A stretch of 64,000 nucleotides of DNA from Erysipelatoclostridium sp. An173 (GTDB taxonomy: Bacteria > Bacillota_I > Bacilli_A > Erysipelotrichales > Coprobacillaceae): NCBI RefSeq assembly GCF_002160495.1, contig NZ_NFKR01000006.1:1-64000 (forward strand), written 5' to 3'. Below are positions 63,106 through 64,000 of this stretch, in pieces. Every line of letters starts with the position of its first letter. Positions within the stretch are counted from its first letter, which is position 1. The notes under the pieces were generated by a model. It was not told where the DNA came from and made no database searches. It saw only the letters and a program-made list of their open reading frames with translations. The position numbers and the translations under genes were made by a program.

Positions 63106-63656
63106 TTGAAATTGTACTAATTGGTGTTGGACTAGCAATGGACGCTTTTGCTGTTTCTATATGTAAAGGATTAGCAATGCGGAAGATGAATTATCGTCAA
63201 GCTATAATAATCGCAGGTTTTTTTGGTGTTTTTCAGGCTTTGATGCCAGCTCTAGGATATTTACTAGGAACTACATTTGCAAATAAAATTGCTGTTATTG
63301 ACCATTGGATTGCATTTATATTATTAGGTGCAATTGGATTAAACATGATTAAAGAGTCTTTTGAAAAAGATGAAGCTGATATTGAAGATGAAGGTTTAAA
63401 ATTTGGTAATTTAATAATGTTAGCTATTGCAACTAGTATTGATGCTCTTGCAGTAGGGATTACATTTGCCTTTTTTGATGTATCATTGTTAACATCAATA
63501 AGTATCATTGGAATTATTACTTTTGTAATTTGTATTATTGGTGTTAAAGTAGGAAATGTCTTTGGTGAAAAATATAAAAACAAAGCGGAATTTGCTGGCG
63601 GTTTAATTTTAATCTTGATGGGAACAAAAATTTTAATAGAACATTTATTTTTCTAA
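63096..63656 (+). CDS. mntP: Manganese exporter MntP
   Basis: The 186-residue membrane protein has six hydrophobic segments in two halves. Each half carries the family acidic motif, GVGLAMDAFAVSICKGL (TM1) and AIATSIDALAVGITFAF (TM4); the Asp residues form the Mn site. GLNMIKESFEKD ends the first half. MntP exports Mn2+ and is governed by the yybP-ykoY riboswitch upstream. ATG 63096 follows AAAGGAGTAGCAAG. Confidence 0.95.
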   Translation: MSIIEIVLIGVGLAMDAFAVSICKGLAMRKMNYRQAIIIAGFFGVFQALMPALGYLLGTTFANKIAVIDHWIAFILLGAIGLNMIKESFEKDEADIEDEGLKFGNLIMLAIATSIDALAVGITFAFFDVSLLTSISIIGIITFVICIIGVKVGNVFGEKYKNKAEFAGGLILILMGTKILIEHLFF

Positions 63657-63660
63657 AACT

Positions 63661-63683
63661 GGTGGTTAAAGACCGCCTTTTTT
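63661..63683 (+). terminator. Terminator of mntP
   Basis: GGTGGT (63661-63666) pairs with ACCGCC (63672-63677), followed by T residues. Confidence 0.8.
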
Positions 63684-63796
63684 GTTTATTTATTTTTTAA
63701 GAAAAGTTGATAATAAAGAAATCGTTTTCAAATAAAATTATCATTTACAGGAATAGAAAATATAAGGTTTAGTCTTCTATTACAGTATATTTTTGC

Positions 63797-63802
63797 TATA
63801 AT
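63797..63802 (+). promoter_or_regulatory. Extended -10 promoter for the last, partial gene
   Basis: TTGCTATAAT with TG one base before TATAAT (63797-63802), 33 bp before ATG 63835. No clear -35. Confidence 0.5.
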
Positions 63803-63834
63803 ACATATAAATTATGAAAATGGAGTCGAGATTT

Positions 63835-64000
63835 ATGAAAAGATTGAAAAGAATCAGTAATGCAATATTATTGGAGACTAGAGAACATAAAGCTTCATTT
63901 ATGGTTTATATGGTGTTAAGATTATTAGTCATTTTGACTATGATTTTACAGTTTTTTAATCAAAATTATGAAAATGTTTTTATGTGTGTATTAACATTGT
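63835..64000 (+). CDS. Membrane protein, N-terminal fragment (cut by window end)
   Basis: An open frame begins at ATG 63835 behind ATGGAGTCGAGATTT and runs to the window edge, 55 codons. It starts MKRLKRISNAILLETREHK and continues into a membrane helix (VYMVLRLLVILTMILQFF). Relatives of this kind are often large potassium-channel or ion-channel-like membrane proteins, but the fragment is too short to decide. Confidence 0.6.
   Translation, partial: MKRLKRISNAILLETREHKASFMVYMVLRLLVILTMILQFFNQNYENVFMCVLTL

Overview
The window is AT-rich (roughly 30% G+C by eye) chromosomal DNA of a Gram-positive, fermentative bacterium of the Bacillota. Strong AGGAGG-type ribosome binding sites, dense Rho-independent terminators, a T-box, ZTP, yybP-ykoY and mepA-type riboswitches, lipoproteins with LxGC lipoboxes and the gene families present fit a gut Erysipelotrichia-like organism (Coprobacillus / Thomasclavelia relatives). 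That placement is an inference; no rRNA is present to confirm it. I see no rRNA, CRISPR array, prophage or restriction/defence locus.

Layout. 0-3 kb: tRNA-Phe, a frameshifted GNAT acetyltransferase, a small membrane protein and gdhA (minus strand). 3-9.5 kb: a compact histidine operon hisZ-G-D-B-H-A-F-IE preceded by a 17-residue leader peptide with four consecutive His codons and a Rho-independent attenuator. hisC and a phosphatase gene are absent from the operon, but a PHP-family (HisJ-like) phosphatase lies at 34.5 kb. 9.5-13.7 kb: a RepA_N-like small protein, a CDF cation transporter, a NatAB-type ABC exporter with a small Xre regulator, and a MazG-like enzyme. 13.8-16.6 kb: methionine T-box plus metNIQ. 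16.6-21.2 kb: APH kinase, HAD phosphatase, WYL regulator, GyrI-like protein, D-2-hydroxyacid dehydrogenase and a 39-residue ORF. 21.2-22.8 kb: a tyrosine recombinase alone between two identical 30-bp direct repeats that each form a terminator, apparently a minimal integrative element. 22.8-28 kb: gltX between tRNA-Gln(CUG) and tRNA-Glu(CUC), then hydrolase, aldo/keto reductase, RpiR regulator and nitroreductase.

28-45 kb is an accessory-looking mosaic: metallophosphoesterase, two pairs of tandem paralogues of unknown function (coiled-coil proteins; lipoproteins, one copy lacking its signal peptide), a LysR-MerR-CMD-cupin group, a PHP phosphatase, an orphan PTS-IIB-like protein with an RpiR regulator, a DarA-like c-di-AMP sensor, a DUF362 protein behind a 19-bp-spacer MerR-type promoter, a GH4 phospho-glycosidase, an M42 peptidase, and a MATE pump behind a likely guanidine-IV riboswitch. 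45-47.7 kb: enolase with an unusual switch-like leader whose core is repeated about 350 bp upstream, an orphan nrdI, a gene-free stretch that may encode a small RNA, and a DtxR-type regulator.

48-62.5 kb: CapA-like lipoprotein, then a ZTP-riboswitch-controlled folate/purine operon fhs-purE-C-M-N-H-D-L-B. Together with the his operon this links the AICAR/ZMP branch: HisF/HisH release AICAR, PurH consumes it with 10-formyl-THF supplied by Fhs, and ZTP reports shortage of that formyl donor. 62.8-64 kb: Mn-sensing yybP-ykoY riboswitch, a 23-codon upstream ORF overlapping mntP, mntP, and the start of a membrane protein cut by the window end. No complete new multi-gene system is evident; the most original signals are regulatory RNA (his attenuator, eno leader, 47 kb candidate RNA), the single-gene integrative element and the MerR-type DUF362 promoter.
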